64,000 bases of DNA from positions 14,681 through 78,680 of the forward strand of contig NZ_JBEYUH010000020.1 of assembly GCF_040643435.1 (NCBI RefSeq), written 5' to 3'. The notes beneath the pieces are model-generated. The model had not been told where the DNA came from and did not search any database. It saw only the letters and a program-made list of their open reading frames with translations. This DNA is from Rhodococcus sp040643435 (GTDB lineage Bacteria > Actinomycetota > Actinomycetes > Mycobacteriales > Mycobacteriaceae). Below, one piece after another: positions 62,849 to 64,000 of the stretch. Every line of letters begins with the position of its first letter. Positions within the stretch are counted from its first letter, which is position 1. Made by a program: the position numbers and the translations under genes.

Positions 62849-63241
62849 CTACAGATTCTGGGCGATCTCGATGAGGTGTCCTTCGGGGTCCCTGACGAAG
62901 GCCACGGCGAACCCGAGGTCGGGCATCTCCTCGATCGGAGTGTCGACAGTCCCGCCGGCCTCCTCGACTGCACGCACGGTGGCGGCGACGTCGGTCACGT
63001 TGAATCCGAGCACGGACTCCCCTACCGGGGGAGTGGGACGCTCGACGTACCGCCACACGATCAGTGAGGAGTCGTCCTCCCGGCCACTGGTGAGAATGAT
63101 CTCCTCCACGGTGTCGTTCCCTCGATCGACTGTGAGCCGGTTCTTCTCCTTCATGCCGAAAGCCGCTGCGTAGAAGTCGGCTTCGGATTCGATGTCGTCG
63201 ACGAATATCTTCGTGAATGCGAAACGTGTGCCCATGTCCAT
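62849..63241 (-). CDS. VOC-family (glyoxalase/dioxygenase-like) protein
   Basis: The 130-residue protein has two paired beta-alpha-beta-beta-beta modules: TKIFVDDIESEADFYAAAFGM at the start, and LGFNVTDVAATVRAVEEAGG with AFVRDPEGHLIEIAQ at the end. His in the terminal HLIEI and Glu residues could bind a metal. VOC proteins include epimerases, ring-cleavage dioxygenases and resistance proteins. ATG 63241 has GGGAG close by; ATG 63235 is an alternative. A degenerate operator lies 83 bases upstream. Confidence 0.85.
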   Translation of the reverse strand: MDMGTRFAFTKIFVDDIESEADFYAAAFGMKEKNRLTVDRGNDTVEEIILTSGREDDSSLIVWRYVERPTPPVGESVLGFNVTDVAATVRAVEEAGGTVDTPIEEMPDLGFAVAFVRDPEGHLIEIAQNL

Positions 63242-63323
63242 CTATCTCCCTGTCGGATCGCGGTGTGATTCATGGATGTTCGTGTGTATTCCGTCCGCGG
63301 TGACTCCACGCGACAAGTCGAAG

Positions 63324-63338
63324 TTCCACTGAGTGGTT
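63324..63338. promoter_or_regulatory. Degenerate copy of the regulon operator
   Basis: TTCCACTGAGTGGTT shares GTTCCACTGAG with the site at 60254 and keeps the dyad. It could serve the VOC gene (minus) or the lost SDR (plus). No -10 is clear. Confidence 0.35.
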
Positions 63339-63369
63339 CATTGCGTGTGCGGCTCAGCATGTTTCGACC

Positions 63370-63905
63370 ATTCTCGCGGCCGGCGGGACGTTCTTCGTCA
63401 CCCGCGCGGTGTGGCTTCACATGTGGGATCGCGGTTACGGCCGTCTCGTCAACGTCTCGTCGGCGGCGTTCCTCGGAATGCGGAGTTCGCCGGATATCCC
63501 GCAGCGAAAGAGGCGACGTGGGGTCTGACGAGAAACCTGGCCTACCGTGCCGCGGCCGACAACAAGGACATCAAGGTCAACTGTGTGATGCCCACAGCTG
63601 CCGCGAGAATGACGGGGCTCATGGGGGACACCATCTCTGCAGGCATGGAGAAGTACTACCCGCCCGAGGCGGCGGCACCCGCAGTGGCGTATCTGGCGCA
63701 CGAAGACGTGGCCGTGTCGGGAGAGATGTTCGCCGTCGGCGGAGATCATATGCGAAGAATGTTCATCGGGGTGACGCCCGGCTTCCAGGCAGCCGGGAGA
63801 ACTGTCTCTCGAGGCGATTCGCGACAATCTCGACGTGGTCATGAGCACCGAGAGCTACGTCGTCGCGCGGAATGCGCTGGACAAAGTCATGCTCGACCCG
63901 CGGGC
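63370..63905 (+). pseudogene. SDR dehydrogenase remnant, 5'-truncated, frameshifted and cut by an IS element
   Basis: SDR-like translation starts abruptly at GGTFFVTRAVWLHM and runs through RGYGRLVNVSSAAFLG in one frame. It shifts frame near 63470 to NAEFAGYPAAKEATWGLTRNLA (the YxxxK region), then shifts again near 63800 to LEAIRDNLDVVMS. The cofactor-binding half is missing. The pattern before the shifts resembles the dehydrogenase part of multifunctional enzyme type 2. The end is replaced by IS sequence. Confidence 0.75.
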
Positions 63906-64000
63906 TGAATCGCCCCGGGTCTGTCGGAGGCTCTCGAACCTGTGAAGGATAGAGAGCATGGCAGCACCACGGAAGTACAGCGTTGAGCTGAAGGAACGAG
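63906..64000 (+). mobile_element. Left end of an IS3-like insertion sequence
   Basis: TGAATCGCCCCGGGTCTG at 63906 has the TGA-start and CCCCGG core of terminal repeats seen in actinobacterial IS3-family elements. A transposase OrfA start follows 52 bases in. The rest of the element is outside the window. Confidence 0.6.
63958..64000 (+). CDS. IS3-family transposase OrfA, first 14 residues
   Basis: ATG 63958 opens MAAPRKYSVELKER, the typical N-terminus of IS3-family OrfA (a helix-turn-helix protein of about 100 residues usually frameshifted into the OrfB integrase). AAGGAT lies upstream. The gene runs off the window. Confidence 0.7.
   Translation, partial: MAAPRKYSVELKER

Overview
The window is chromosomal DNA of a high-GC, mycolic-acid-type actinobacterium, most likely Rhodococcus (Nocardiaceae). 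Evidence is the alaA-etfD pair and dnaK-grpE-dnaJ-hspR, which lie near each other in mycobacteria too, an AlkB alkane hydroxylase, KshA and KstD-type steroid enzymes, and the codon use. About 50 protein genes are supported. No rRNA, tRNA or CRISPR array was seen.

1-14168, envelope region: the 3' part of a large NRPS gene ending in a thioesterase overlaps by one base the start of a Wzc-like tyrosine kinase. That gene's 3' end overlaps, antisense, a low-molecular-weight tyrosine phosphatase. Next come a membrane-anchored Hsp70-like protein and a convergent YibE/F-family transporter.

14169-28000, core metabolism and secreted proteins: a DosR-type box, alaA, a cold-shock gene, an alkB without rubredoxin neighbours, an AbiEi/DUF559-type protein, etfD with an unusual repeated tail, a glycine-zipper secreted protein, a candidate 30-residue protein, tandem secreted S1 proteases and a second Hsp70-like membrane protein.

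28000-63905, a steroid-type catabolic region: a KstD-like 3-ketosteroid 1-dehydrogenase, two Delta4-(5alpha)-3-ketosteroid dehydrogenase-like flavoproteins, another FAD enzyme, a ketosteroid isomerase, KshA, several SDR dehydrogenases, two luciferase-like monooxygenases, a flavin reductase, two HSL-type esterases, small alpha/beta-barrel and VOC proteins, a putative 2OG-Fe(II) oxygenase, two MFS transporters, a complete Opp/Dpp-type ABC importer, and PadR and IclR regulators. The dnaK operon (31852-35943), with a SigH-type promoter and a HAIR (HspR) box, sits inside this region. The right edge is a frameshifted SDR remnant cut by the left end of an IS3-like element.

Main discovery: a palindrome TCCCG-N5-CGGGA (best form TCCCGC-N3-GCGGGA) recurs upstream of nearly every transcription unit of the catabolic region. 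Eleven gene-operator pairs have it 29-32 bases upstream of a TAGYGT-like -10 hexamer, usually without a good -35. This geometry places the site near -50, as expected for an activator, and defines a candidate undescribed regulon. The IclR- or PadR-type protein encoded inside is the likely regulator. Intended working order (inference): uptake by the ABC importer or MFS carriers, ester cleavage by the HSL hydrolases, oxidation and isomerisation of the 3-hydroxy group by SDRs and the isomerase, desaturation by KstD and the Delta4-dehydrogenase-like enzymes, and 9alpha-hydroxylation by KshA to open the ring system.
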